Below are positions 11,729 to 19,153 of a stretch of 36,298 bases of DNA, piece by piece. Origin of the DNA: Erysipelotrichaceae bacterium (GTDB lineage: Bacteria > Bacillota_I > Bacilli_A > Erysipelotrichales > Erysipelotrichaceae). The notes under the pieces are model-generated. The model was given only the letters and a program-made list of their open reading frames with translations. It was not told the origin of the DNA and made no database searches. How positions within the stretch are numbered: the stretch's first letter is position 1; every line of letters begins with the position of its first letter. The stretch spans positions 1-36,298 of the forward strand of contig JAFZBT010000108.1 of assembly GCA_017561615.1 (NCBI GenBank), read 5' to 3'. Position numbers and translations under genes: made by a program.

Positions 11729-12598
11729 ATGGAAACCGTAACAAGCTGCTGGCAGGATTACGAGATAATCGATGCCGGAAACCGCGATAAACTGGAACGC
11801 TGGAAAGACGTCATTTTAGTGCGCCCTGACCCCCAGGCCATCTGGCAGCCGACCGATGACCGCCGCTGGCAGCGCTATGACGGCATCTACCACCGCTCGG
11901 ACAAGGGCGGAGGCAGCTGGCAGTTCAACCGCAAGCTGCCGGAGTACTGGACCATCAGCTACCGCGACCTGGTATTCAAGGTCACGCCGACCAACTTCAA
12001 GCACACCGGTCTGTTCCCCGAACAAGCGACCAACTGGGACTGGCTGGCGGAACTGATCAGAAACGCCGGACGCGACATCCGCGTCCTCAACCTGTTCGGC
12101 TATACCGGCGCGGCCACCATCTCCGCCTCAGCGGCCGGAGCCAGGGAGGTCGTCCATCTGGACGCCGCCAAGGGCATGGTCGCCTGGGCCAAGGAGAACA
12201 TGGCGCTCAACCACCTGGAAGATCACGTGATCCGCTTCATCGTTGACGATGCCATGAAGTTCGTGAAAAGGGAACAGCGCCGGCAGAGCTACTATGACGT
12301 GATCATCATGGATCCGCCCTCATACGGACGCGGTCCCAACGGCGAAGTCTGGAAGCTGGAAGACAAGCTGGAGGAACTGATCAGCGAGAGCATCAGGCTG
12401 CTCAATGATCAGCCGCTGGCCTTCCTGGTCAACTGCTACACCACCGGCTTTTCCGCCATCGCCCTTGACAACATACTGAAGAAGCATCTGCTCTCCCGTT
12501 TCCCTGACGGGAAGATCAATACCGTAGAACTCACACTGCCGATCTCCGACAGCAGGATGCTGCTGCCCTGCGGCATTTCCGGAAGGTTCCAGCGCTGA
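11729..12598 (+). CDS. Class I SAM-dependent methyltransferase (COG1092/RlmI-like)
   Basis: A 289-residue methyltransferase of the Methyltrans_SAM type, related to the rRNA m5C enzyme RlmI but without its PUA domain. The SAM-binding loop is VLNLFGYTGAATISASAAGA (spread over about 118-137), with acidic partner VHLDAAKG, and the catalytic-loop motif MDPPSYGRG (about 204-212). The N-terminal ~90 residues resemble the strand-rich lid of this family (FKHTGLFPEQATNW). RNA is the likely substrate, but the target is unknown. Its stop overlaps the ATG of the pseudouridine synthase (TGATG), so two RNA-modifying enzymes are made together. The ribosome binding site is weak (GGTGA, about 4 nt away), in line with a short leader. 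Confidence 0.88.
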   Translation: METVTSCWQDYEIIDAGNRDKLERWKDVILVRPDPQAIWQPTDDRRWQRYDGIYHRSDKGGGSWQFNRKLPEYWTISYRDLVFKVTPTNFKHTGLFPEQATNWDWLAELIRNAGRDIRVLNLFGYTGAATISASAAGAREVVHLDAAKGMVAWAKENMALNHLEDHVIRFIVDDAMKFVKREQRRQSYYDVIIMDPPSYGRGPNGEVWKLEDKLEELISESIRLLNDQPLAFLVNCYTTGFSAIALDNILKKHLLSRFPDGKINTVELTLPISDSRMLLPCGISGRFQR

Positions 12599-13302
12599 TG
12601 AAGCTGCCGGTCCTTTATGAAGACAACCACCTTCTGGTGGTCGTCAAGCCGGCAAACCTGCCGGTAAACCTCGATGAGTCCGCTGACGAAGATCTGCTGA
12701 GTTTACTGAAGGGGTATCTGAAGGAGAAATACCATAAGCCGGGCAATGTCTACCTGGGTCTGGTCCACCGTCTGGACAGACCGGTAGGCGGCGTCATGGT
12801 CTTCGCCCGTACCTCCAAGGCGGCCTCCCGGCTGGCCAGAGCGATGCAGTCAGGCGGTTTTGCCAAGAGCTATCTGGCTGTCGGCTGCGGAAAGGCAGCG
12901 GAAGAAAAGCAGCTCAGAGACTATCTTACCAAGGACCCCGGTACCAATACCAGCCGCGTAACCGATGAAAAAAGCGGCAAGCTGGCCGTTCTCAGCTACC
13001 GGCTGCTGGAATACCGCGATCCTCTGAGCCTTCTGAAAGTTGACCTGCAGACCGGCCGATCTCATCAGATCCGCGTTCAGCTCAGCCATGACGGGCTGCC
13101 GTTATGGGGCGATCAGCGCTATAACCCCGATGCCCGTATCGGCCAGCAGATCGCTCTGTTCGCCTGCTCGCTCAGCTTTCCCCATCCCATCACCGGGCAG
13201 CTTCTCACCTTTTCGGCCAGGCCGGAGGCAAGAGAACCCTGGATACGCTTTGACATAGAAAGGTTGTGTAACGAGAGTGAAAAAGAAGAAATTCAGCTTT
13301 AG
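12598..13302 (+). CDS. RluA-family pseudouridine synthase without S4 domain
   Basis: A 234-residue synthase that isomerises uridine to pseudouridine in RNA. The catalytic Asp60 lies in LVHRLDRPVGG; other family blocks are YLAV (motif around 105), LQTGRSHQIRVQLSHDGLPLWGD (split over about 142-164) and the C-terminal FACSLSFPHPITGQ. It begins directly with the catalytic domain (LYEDNHLLVVVKPANLPV) and lacks the N-terminal S4 RNA-binding domain of RluD, as is common in short Bacillota members. The specific site in rRNA or tRNA cannot be told. The start overlaps the preceding stop by 1 nt and the 3' end overlaps the next gene by 26 nt. Confidence 0.9.
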   Translation: MKLPVLYEDNHLLVVVKPANLPVNLDESADEDLLSLLKGYLKEKYHKPGNVYLGLVHRLDRPVGGVMVFARTSKAASRLARAMQSGGFAKSYLAVGCGKAAEEKQLRDYLTKDPGTNTSRVTDEKSGKLAVLSYRLLEYRDPLSLLKVDLQTGRSHQIRVQLSHDGLPLWGDQRYNPDARIGQQIALFACSLSFPHPITGQLLTFSARPEAREPWIRFDIERLCNESEKEEIQL

Positions 13303-14659
13303 GATCCTGACGCTGTCGCTGATCATCGTCCTGCTTTGCGGAGCCATCGGCTTTGCGGGCTACAAGACCTTCTTTGAGGACAGCCGGCTGAGAAAGCTGG
13401 GCTATTCCTACCGGCAGATCCAGCAGCTGAAGAGCTATGACATCGACGATCAGGTAACGGTCTTCAACCAGTCACTGCTCTATGCCCTCAGCTCCCGGGA
13501 ATTCAACAAGAACAATCTGCCCTATTATCTGCTGTTTGACTCACAGATGGACCTGACCAGGATCGTCAATTCCCTGGCCAAGAGCTACACCGTTGAGGAA
13601 GTAGCCCAGATGCATGAGTTCATGGATAACGAGACGATCGAATCCGTCGCCGATTACGAGAAGATCAGAAATATCCCGGCGCTGAAAGGCATCCTGGAAA
13701 AGGGATACGGACTTGCCGAAGGCATCAAACTGGCCAACAGCCTGCCTGCTGAGGCACTCCCCTATTTCCTGTCTCTCAATCAGCTGACCATGCCGGAAAA
13801 CTACCTGCGCTATCTGGCCAACGGCTTCGACAATGAAACGATCTGCCAGATCGTCAGCCGGCTGGGAGATGACGGATTCAACAACCTCTGCTTCATGCGC
13901 TTCTACGACGAACTCTACGGCATGATCAGCAGCGAACTGTTCAACATCGACAATCTGCCCCGCTACCTGATGTACTATAACGGCAGGATGTCCACGACCG
14001 TCGCCAAGAGCATCAGCGAGGTCAACGCCAACAAGGACGTCACGGCGATCACCGACTATTCCGCCCTGGATGTCCGTAATCCCTATAAGGTCGAAGCCAG
14101 CGACATCACCATGCTGGTCAACCGTTCGCATCAGCTGGCTGCCTCCTACCTGCCGCTGAGGCTGGTTGAGGTCAGCGGCAATTACCGCTACGGACCGGCT
14201 CAGCTGGTCGAAGAGGCCTATGAGAATTTCTGCCAGATGGCCGATGACTGCCTGGCGGAAACCGGCAAGCAGATCCTGATCTACAGCGGCTACCGCTCCT
14301 ACGCCACCATCCAGGCAGCCTATCAGCAGGCTCTGGATGACAGCGGCGACAATCATCAGATGGTCGACAGTTTCCTTTTCCGAGCCGGCTTTGATGAAAG
14401 TCAGACCGGTCTGGCCGTCGAGCTGATGGAGAAGGGCCAGGAAAAGGACGACTTCGGCACTTCCGAAGCCTACAAGTGGATGCTGGAAAACGCCCACAAC
14501 TACGGATTCGTGCTGCGCTATCCCCAGAACAGGGAATATCTTACCAAGATCACCTTCTCGGATTGCCACTTCCGCTACGTCGGCGTACAGGCCGCCACCG
14601 TCATGAATGCCTATGACTGGACGCTGGAGGAATACCACTACCTGCTGGCCGGCAACTAG
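13277..14659 (+). CDS. VanY/M15-like protein with degenerate active site
   Basis: A 460-residue protein with an N-terminal membrane anchor (about residues 8-28), a long helical middle part, and a C-terminal region clearly related to D,D-carboxypeptidases of peptidase family M15B. SGYRS (337-341), QTGLAVEL (376-383), NYGFVLRYP (408-416) and HFRYVG (431-436) match. The residues that bind zinc in active members do not: the His of SEHQTGLAVD is Ser375, the following Asp is Glu382, and the catalytic Glu of EPWH is Ser428, leaving His431. The protein is thus probably not an active peptidase but a peptidoglycan-binding or scaffold protein outside the cell; this is inference. The start is GTG at 13277, inside the preceding gene; no ideal ribosome binding site is seen, so it may depend on translational coupling. 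Confidence 0.82.
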   Translation: MKKKKFSFRILTLSLIIVLLCGAIGFAGYKTFFEDSRLRKLGYSYRQIQQLKSYDIDDQVTVFNQSLLYALSSREFNKNNLPYYLLFDSQMDLTRIVNSLAKSYTVEEVAQMHEFMDNETIESVADYEKIRNIPALKGILEKGYGLAEGIKLANSLPAEALPYFLSLNQLTMPENYLRYLANGFDNETICQIVSRLGDDGFNNLCFMRFYDELYGMISSELFNIDNLPRYLMYYNGRMSTTVAKSISEVNANKDVTAITDYSALDVRNPYKVEASDITMLVNRSHQLAASYLPLRLVEVSGNYRYGPAQLVEEAYENFCQMADDCLAETGKQILIYSGYRSYATIQAAYQQALDDSGDNHQMVDSFLFRAGFDESQTGLAVELMEKGQEKDDFGTSEAYKWMLENAHNYGFVLRYPQNREYLTKITFSDCHFRYVGVQAATVMNAYDWTLEEYHYLLAGN

Positions 14660-14676
14660 GACATCAGAACAGGAAA

Positions 14677-14703
14677 AGAAAAAGGACATCGACGATGTCC
14701 TTT
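14677..14703. terminator. Terminator between the VanY-like gene and the ABC exporter
   Basis: A perfect 11-bp inverted repeat AAAGGACATCG/CGATGTCCTTT with a 1-nt centre. The U-tail is better on the minus strand (TTTTTCTTTTCC), so it mainly ends the exporter transcript, and may also act for the rightward genes. Confidence 0.75.
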
Positions 14704-14712
14704 CATTACGGT

Positions 14713-16590
14713 TTAATCGAGTTCAGCCTTGCCGGTGTAGAGCTGGTAATAGCGGCCCTTGTTGGCCAGAAGCTCCTCGTGGTTGCCCCGTTCGATGATC
14801 TCGCCATGCTCCAGCACGATGATGGCGTTGGAGTTGCGGATGGTGGAAAGACGGTGGGCAATGACGAAGACGGTCCGTCCGGCCATCAGCTTGTCCATGC
14901 CCTTTTCGATCAGCCGCTCGGTATGGGTATCGATGGAAGAGGTAGCCTCATCCAGAATCAGAACCGGCGGATTGGCGACGGCAGCCCGGGCGATGTTCAG
15001 CAGCTGACGCTGGCCCTGGGACAGGTTGGCACCGTTGGCCGTCAGCATCGTGTCATAGCCCTTGGGCAGACGCCTGATGAAGCTGTCAGCATTAGCCAGC
15101 CTGGCCGCTTCGATGCACTCTTCATCGCTGGCGGTCAGATTGCCGTAACGGATGTTGTCCATGACCGTGCCGGAGAACAGGTTGGTGTCCTGCAATACTA
15201 CGCCCAGCGAGTTGCGCAGGGAGGCCTTTTTGATGTCGCGGATGTCGATGCCGTCATAGGTGATCTTTCCCTCATTGACGTCATAGAAGCGGTTTATCAG
15301 GTTGGTAACCGTTGTCTTGCCGGCTCCGGTTGAGCCGACGAAGGCGATCTTCTGACCCGGCTTGGCATAGAGAGAGACGTCCTTGAGGACGGTCTTGTTC
15401 TCTTCGTAACCGAAGGTAACGTCATGCAGGCGGATGTCGCCCTTCAGCGGGATGATCTCGCCGCTGTTGGGATTGAGCCATCCGTAATCGTTGGTGATCT
15501 CTTCGCACTGAACCGGCTTGCCGTCCTGATAGCGGACGTTGACCAGTTCGTAAATGCCCTCATCGATCTCCGAGGGACCGTCGATGATGTTGAAGACCCG
15601 CTCCGCTCCGGAGATGGCCATCATCATGCCGTTGAACTGCTGGGACAGGTTGGAGATCGGTCCGGCGATCTGCCTGGTATACAGCAGGAAGGATGACAGA
15701 ATGCCCAGCGACATCTTTCCCTCGATGCACAGCCTGGCGCCCAGAACGGCGACCACGGCGTAGGTGATGTAGGAAAGATTCTGGTTGATCGGCATCAGCA
15801 TGCCGGCATAGGTATTGGTCATGACCGAGGCATGGAAGGCCTCGTCGTTGTACTTCTTGAAGCCGGCCACGGCTTCTTCCTCGTGGTTGAAGACCTTGAC
15901 GACCTTCTGACCCTGGAACATTTCCTCAACGTAGCCATTGATGTTGGAGATGCTCCGCTGGATCTGGATGAAGTACTTGCGGCCGTTCTTGCCCAGCACG
16001 TAGGTGATCAGCACCATGAACATGATGCTGATGGCGGCTACCACGGTCAGATACAGGTTCAGCCTGAACATCATGAAGAAGACGCCGACGATGTTGAACA
16101 GCGTCGAGAAGGCGGTCGGCAGAGTCTCCGCCAGCAGCGGTCTCATGGTGTCAACGTCGTTGGTATAGAAGTTCATCAGCTCGCCATGGGTATGGGTGTC
16201 GTAGAAGCTGATGGGCATTTCCTGCATCTTGGCAAACAGCTGCTTGCGCACGTCGTTGAGCACGCCGGTGGTTACGTGGGACATCAGCCGGTTCCACGTC
16301 CAGGTGGCGATGACGGCGGTCAGGTAGATGGCACCCATCAGCATCAGCATCCTGACGAATTCGCTGAGATCGGGATTCTCCTGGCCGATATAGGGAATGA
16401 CATATTTATCAATGATCGGCGTGAAGAAATAGGAAGAGGCGACGGATGCCAGGGCGGAGATGATCAGGCAGCTGAATACCAGAAACATGCCGGCCGGATA
16501 GCGGTTCAGATAGCTGAAGATCCGCCTGACCGTCTTGGGGATGTCGTTGGCTCTCGGGGTCCGTAAGGCCCGGTACTTAAGTTCGCTCAT
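14713..16590 (-). CDS. ABC exporter half-transporter, canonical ATPase half
   Basis: A 625-residue ABC exporter subunit with six membrane helices in the N-terminal ~330 residues and an ATPase domain after them. Walker A is GSTGAGKT (419-426), the Q-loop VLQD (465-468), Walker B LILDE with Glu548 present, and the switch His579 in IAHRLSTI. The signature is LSQGQ (523-527) instead of LSGGQ. With its partner it should form a heterodimeric drug or lipid exporter of the BmrCD/LmrCD/TM287-288 class. In that class the altered signature sits opposite the partner's degenerate Walker B, giving one weak ATP site. About 50 residues between the membrane part and the ATPase (about 340-385) are longer than usual. 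The start overlaps the partner's stop (TAATG). Confidence 0.92.
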   Translation of the reverse strand: MSELKYRALRTPRANDIPKTVRRIFSYLNRYPAGMFLVFSCLIISALASVASSYFFTPIIDKYVIPYIGQENPDLSEFVRMLMLMGAIYLTAVIATWTWNRLMSHVTTGVLNDVRKQLFAKMQEMPISFYDTHTHGELMNFYTNDVDTMRPLLAETLPTAFSTLFNIVGVFFMMFRLNLYLTVVAAISIMFMVLITYVLGKNGRKYFIQIQRSISNINGYVEEMFQGQKVVKVFNHEEEAVAGFKKYNDEAFHASVMTNTYAGMLMPINQNLSYITYAVVAVLGARLCIEGKMSLGILSSFLLYTRQIAGPISNLSQQFNGMMMAISGAERVFNIIDGPSEIDEGIYELVNVRYQDGKPVQCEEITNDYGWLNPNSGEIIPLKGDIRLHDVTFGYEENKTVLKDVSLYAKPGQKIAFVGSTGAGKTTVTNLINRFYDVNEGKITYDGIDIRDIKKASLRNSLGVVLQDTNLFSGTVMDNIRYGNLTASDEECIEAARLANADSFIRRLPKGYDTMLTANGANLSQGQRQLLNIARAAVANPPVLILDEATSSIDTHTERLIEKGMDKLMAGRTVFVIAHRLSTIRNSNAIIVLEHGEIIERGNHEELLANKGRYYQLYTGKAELD

Positions 16591-18329
16591 TACTCGGCCA
16601 CCCCCTTCTGCTGGGTATAGTACAGATCGGAATAGATCTGATTTCTTTCCATGAGTTCCTCATGCCGGCCGCAGTCGGCGATCCGGCCTTCATCGATGAC
16701 GACGATCTTGTCGGCATCCATGACCGAGGCAATGCGCTGGGCGATGATGATGGTCGTCATGCCCTTGAGCCTTTCCCTGAGGGCCTGGCGGATGCGCTTG
16801 TCGGTATCGGTATCGACGGCGCTGGTCGAGTCGTCCATGATGATGATCCTGGGCTTCTTCAGAAGCGCCCGGGCAATGCACAGCCTCTGTTTCTGGCCGC
16901 CGGAGACGTTGACGCCTCCCTGGCCAAGATCGGTCTGATAGCCATCCGGGAAGGATGATATGAAGTCATGGGCCTGAGCGCACTGGCAGGCTTCGATGAC
17001 CTGCTCTCTGGTGGCATCCTTGTTGCCCCATTTCAGGTTTTCCTCGATGGTCCCGGTAAACAGGGTGTTCTTCTGCAGCACCATGGCCACGGCCTGGCGC
17101 AGATTGTACAGGCTGTATTCCCTGACATCGTGACCGCCGACCGTCAGGCTTCCTTCGGAAACGTCGTAGAGCCTGGGGATCAGCTGGACCAGCGAAGTCT
17201 TGCCGGAACCGGTGGAGCCGATGATGCCGACCATCTCGCCGGAATCGATGTGCAGGCTGATGTCGGCAAGGGCCTTCTTCTGCTTTTCGGCGTCGTAACA
17301 GAAGCTGACGTTATTGAAGTCGATGCTGCCGTCGGCGACCTGAAGGTCGGGATCGCAGCCCTCATCGGTAATGTCGATCTTCTCATTAAGCACTTCATTG
17401 GCTCTGTCGACCGCAGCCTGAGCGAAGATGATCTGCATCAGCGTGCTGCTGAGGAACATCAGCGAGAACAGGATGTTGCGCATGTAGGACAGATAGCTCA
17501 TGAAATGTCCGGTGGTCATCTCATTGCGGATGATCATGTTGCCGCCGAACCAGCTGATGGCGATCATGCAGCAGTAGGTGACCAGATTGAACAGCGGACC
17601 GTTGAGAATGACGATCTTCTCGGCCCGGCGCTGGAAACTGGTGACGTTGTCGCTGGTAGCGGCGAACTTCAGTTTCTCATACTGCTCCCTGACAAAGGTC
17701 TTGACGACGCGGATGGCGATGAAGTTTTCCTCCAGGGAGCCGTTCATGGCGTCAAAGCGGGTAAACAGGGCGCGGAAGCGCGGATGGGCGGTATGGGCGA
17801 TCAGATAGAGGCCGACGGCCAGAATCGGCAGGGCCACGAAGAATACCGTCGAAAGCTTCCGGTTGATCAGATAGACCATCAGACCGCTGAAGAACAGGTT
17901 CAGCGGAGCCCGGAAAAGCTGACGGATGATGGCCACGTAGGCCATGCGCATTTCCCTCATGTCCTTGGTCATCCTGGTGACCAGCGAGGGAACTTCAAAT
18001 TTCTCAATGTTGGCAAAGCTGTAGCTCTGGACCTTTCTGAACATCGCCATGCGCACGTTTCGGATGAAGCTTGCCGACGCGATGGCAGTCAGCCGGCCGG
18101 CGATGGCGCCGCAGATCATGGCCAGAACGGAGAGTCCCACCATGATGGCGCCCATGCGGTAGATGTAGCCGATGTCGCTTCCGGCCGGGTTGTTGACGCC
18201 CTTGTCGATTATCAATGACATGACATAGGGGATCAGCACGTCCAGAATGACTTCCAGAATGACAAAAACAGGAGTCAGGACTGCTTCCCTGCGGTGATCA
18301 GTTGTATATTTGAATACCAGTCTGAACAT
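16590..18329 (-). CDS. ABC exporter half-transporter, degenerate ATPase half
   Basis: A 579-residue partner of the downstream half-transporter. Six membrane helices occupy residues 1-310, then the ATPase: Walker A GSTGSGKT (371-378), Q-loop Gln419, and an intact VSGGQ signature (475-479). The Walker B is IIIMDDSTSAVD, so the catalytic Glu is Asp500, and the switch His is Gln531 in IIAQRIASV. These are the hallmark changes of the non-catalytic half in BmrC/TM287-type heterodimers, so this is an adapted protein and not a decayed one. A strong AGGAGG lies 6 nt upstream of the ATG at 18329. The substrate is not evident; multidrug export is the family default. A palindrome overlaps its promoter. 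Confidence 0.92.
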   Translation of the reverse strand: MFRLVFKYTTDHRREAVLTPVFVILEVILDVLIPYVMSLIIDKGVNNPAGSDIGYIYRMGAIMVGLSVLAMICGAIAGRLTAIASASFIRNVRMAMFRKVQSYSFANIEKFEVPSLVTRMTKDMREMRMAYVAIIRQLFRAPLNLFFSGLMVYLINRKLSTVFFVALPILAVGLYLIAHTAHPRFRALFTRFDAMNGSLEENFIAIRVVKTFVREQYEKLKFAATSDNVTSFQRRAEKIVILNGPLFNLVTYCCMIAISWFGGNMIIRNEMTTGHFMSYLSYMRNILFSLMFLSSTLMQIIFAQAAVDRANEVLNEKIDITDEGCDPDLQVADGSIDFNNVSFCYDAEKQKKALADISLHIDSGEMVGIIGSTGSGKTSLVQLIPRLYDVSEGSLTVGGHDVREYSLYNLRQAVAMVLQKNTLFTGTIEENLKWGNKDATREQVIEACQCAQAHDFISSFPDGYQTDLGQGGVNVSGGQKQRLCIARALLKKPRIIIMDDSTSAVDTDTDKRIRQALRERLKGMTTIIIAQRIASVMDADKIVVIDEGRIADCGRHEELMERNQIYSDLYYTQQKGVAE

Positions 18330-18355
18330 TTCCTTCCTCCTTTTTTTCTTATCGT

Positions 18356-18389
18356 AAAAAAATACAATGCATGGCTATGCACTGTATTT
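18356..18389 (-). terminator. Hairpin with U7: terminator of the vWA gene, possibly also an operator
   Basis: 13-bp arms (AAATACAATGCAT and ATGCACTGTATTT, one mismatch that is G-U in RNA) around GGCT are followed on the minus strand by seven T. It ends the transcript coming from the vWA gene. The same palindrome abuts the -10 box and covers the predicted start site of the exporter promoter, so it could also be a repressor site in DNA. Confidence 0.75.
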
Positions 18390-18418
18390 ATTGTAGTCCT
18401 TCTGCCGGCTGTTTACAA
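18390..18418 (-). promoter_or_regulatory. Promoter of the ABC exporter operon
   Basis: TTGTAA and TACAAT are spaced by 17 nt on the minus strand. The predicted +1 is near 18383, within the palindrome at 18360-18389. It lies between the vWA stop codon and the exporter start, with no other good candidate. Confidence 0.65.
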
Positions 18419-18435
18419 GTTATCAGCCTTGCCTG

Positions 18436-19071
18436 CTAACGGCTGTTGAAGTCGTCATTGATGGCCTGCAGAGGCTCTTCCGCCAGCTTTCTGCTCTCTC
18501 TGAAACTGCTGATCGCGCAGCCGAGGGTCTCATAGCTGACGCCAACGCCCTGACGGTCGGCATGCCAGTTGGCCGTACGGCTTCTGTCAATTCCCAGGCC
18601 CTCACTCACCGTAAAGGAATCGATGTTGGCTCCCAGAAACAGGAATTCCCAGCCCTTTTCCTTCCGGGCTTCGATCATCTTTCTGATCTTTCCGCCTTCG
18701 AACTCCCGGGAGGAGTTTTCCAGACCATCGGTAATGATGACCATGATCACGTCAGCATCCGCCTCGTTGGCAGTGATGTTGTCGATCCGGCTGATGGTCT
18801 GACCGATGGCGTCATAAAGTGCCGTGCAGCCGGAAGTGAAGTATTCATTTCTGGTGATCTTCTTTACGTCATGGATATCCAGGTGATCGTGCAGCCAGGC
18901 GAACTGATGATTGAACAGCATCGTGGTGATGTAGGCCCGGCCGTCCTTTTCCTTCTGCTGCTGGAGCATGGAATTGAAACCGCCGATGGTATCCTCAACC
19001 AGATCGCTCATTGAACCGCTTCTGTCCAGCACAAACGCTACTTCGGTAATTCTGTTGTCATTCTTCTTCAT
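18436..19071 (-). CDS. Stand-alone von Willebrand factor A domain protein
   Basis: A 211-residue cytoplasmic protein made of little more than one vWA domain. The metal-ion-dependent adhesion site is complete: Asp16, Ser18 and Ser20 in DRSGSMS, Thr83 in SGCTALYD, and Asp115 in ITDGLEN. No signal peptide or membrane helix is seen. Such vWA proteins act as metal-dependent assembly or chaperone modules; TerF/TerY-like forms occur in tellurium-resistance-type stress clusters, which fits the neighbouring macro and HAD genes, but this is inference. ATG at 19071 is preferred: AGGAGG lies 8 nt before it and only 2 nt before the ATG at 19077. It follows the macro gene after a terminator, so it may have its own promoter, which I cannot place. 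Confidence 0.85.
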   Translation of the reverse strand: MKKNDNRITEVAFVLDRSGSMSDLVEDTIGGFNSMLQQQKEKDGRAYITTMLFNHQFAWLHDHLDIHDVKKITRNEYFTSGCTALYDAIGQTISRIDNITANEADADVIMVIITDGLENSSREFEGGKIRKMIEARKEKGWEFLFLGANIDSFTVSEGLGIDRSRTANWHADRQGVGVSYETLGCAISSFRESRKLAEEPLQAINDDFNSR

Positions 19072-19095
19072 TTTCATGTCCTCCTTCTTTACACA

Positions 19096-19115
19096 CTCAT
19101 GATAAAGGACATGAG
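19096..19115. repeat. Inverted repeat before the vWA gene
   Basis: CTCATG and CATGAG are separated by 8 nt, between the macro-gene terminator and the vWA ribosome binding site. It could be an operator or a small RNA hairpin; the arms are only 6 bp, so chance cannot be excluded. Confidence 0.3.
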
Positions 19116-19118
19116 AAA

Positions 19119-19142
19119 GTAAAAGGTCGCCTCAGAGGCGAC
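19119..19142 (-). terminator. Terminator of the HAD-macro operon
   Basis: GTCGCCT and AGGCGAC form a perfect 7-bp GC-rich stem with a 3-nt loop 11 nt beyond the macro gene stop. It is followed on the minus strand by CTTTTACTTT, an interrupted U-tail. Confidence 0.65.
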
Positions 19143-19153
19143 ATTTTTACCGG

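Noticed and set aside
16968..18218. A 416-codon open frame opposite the exporter gene
   Set aside because: It is antisense to intact ABC transporter motifs, has no start signal, and shows the shadow-frame composition.
16590..18329. Inactive or decaying ABC transporter because of missing Glu and His
   Set aside because: The changes are those of the regular non-catalytic half in heterodimeric exporters and the partner is complementary.
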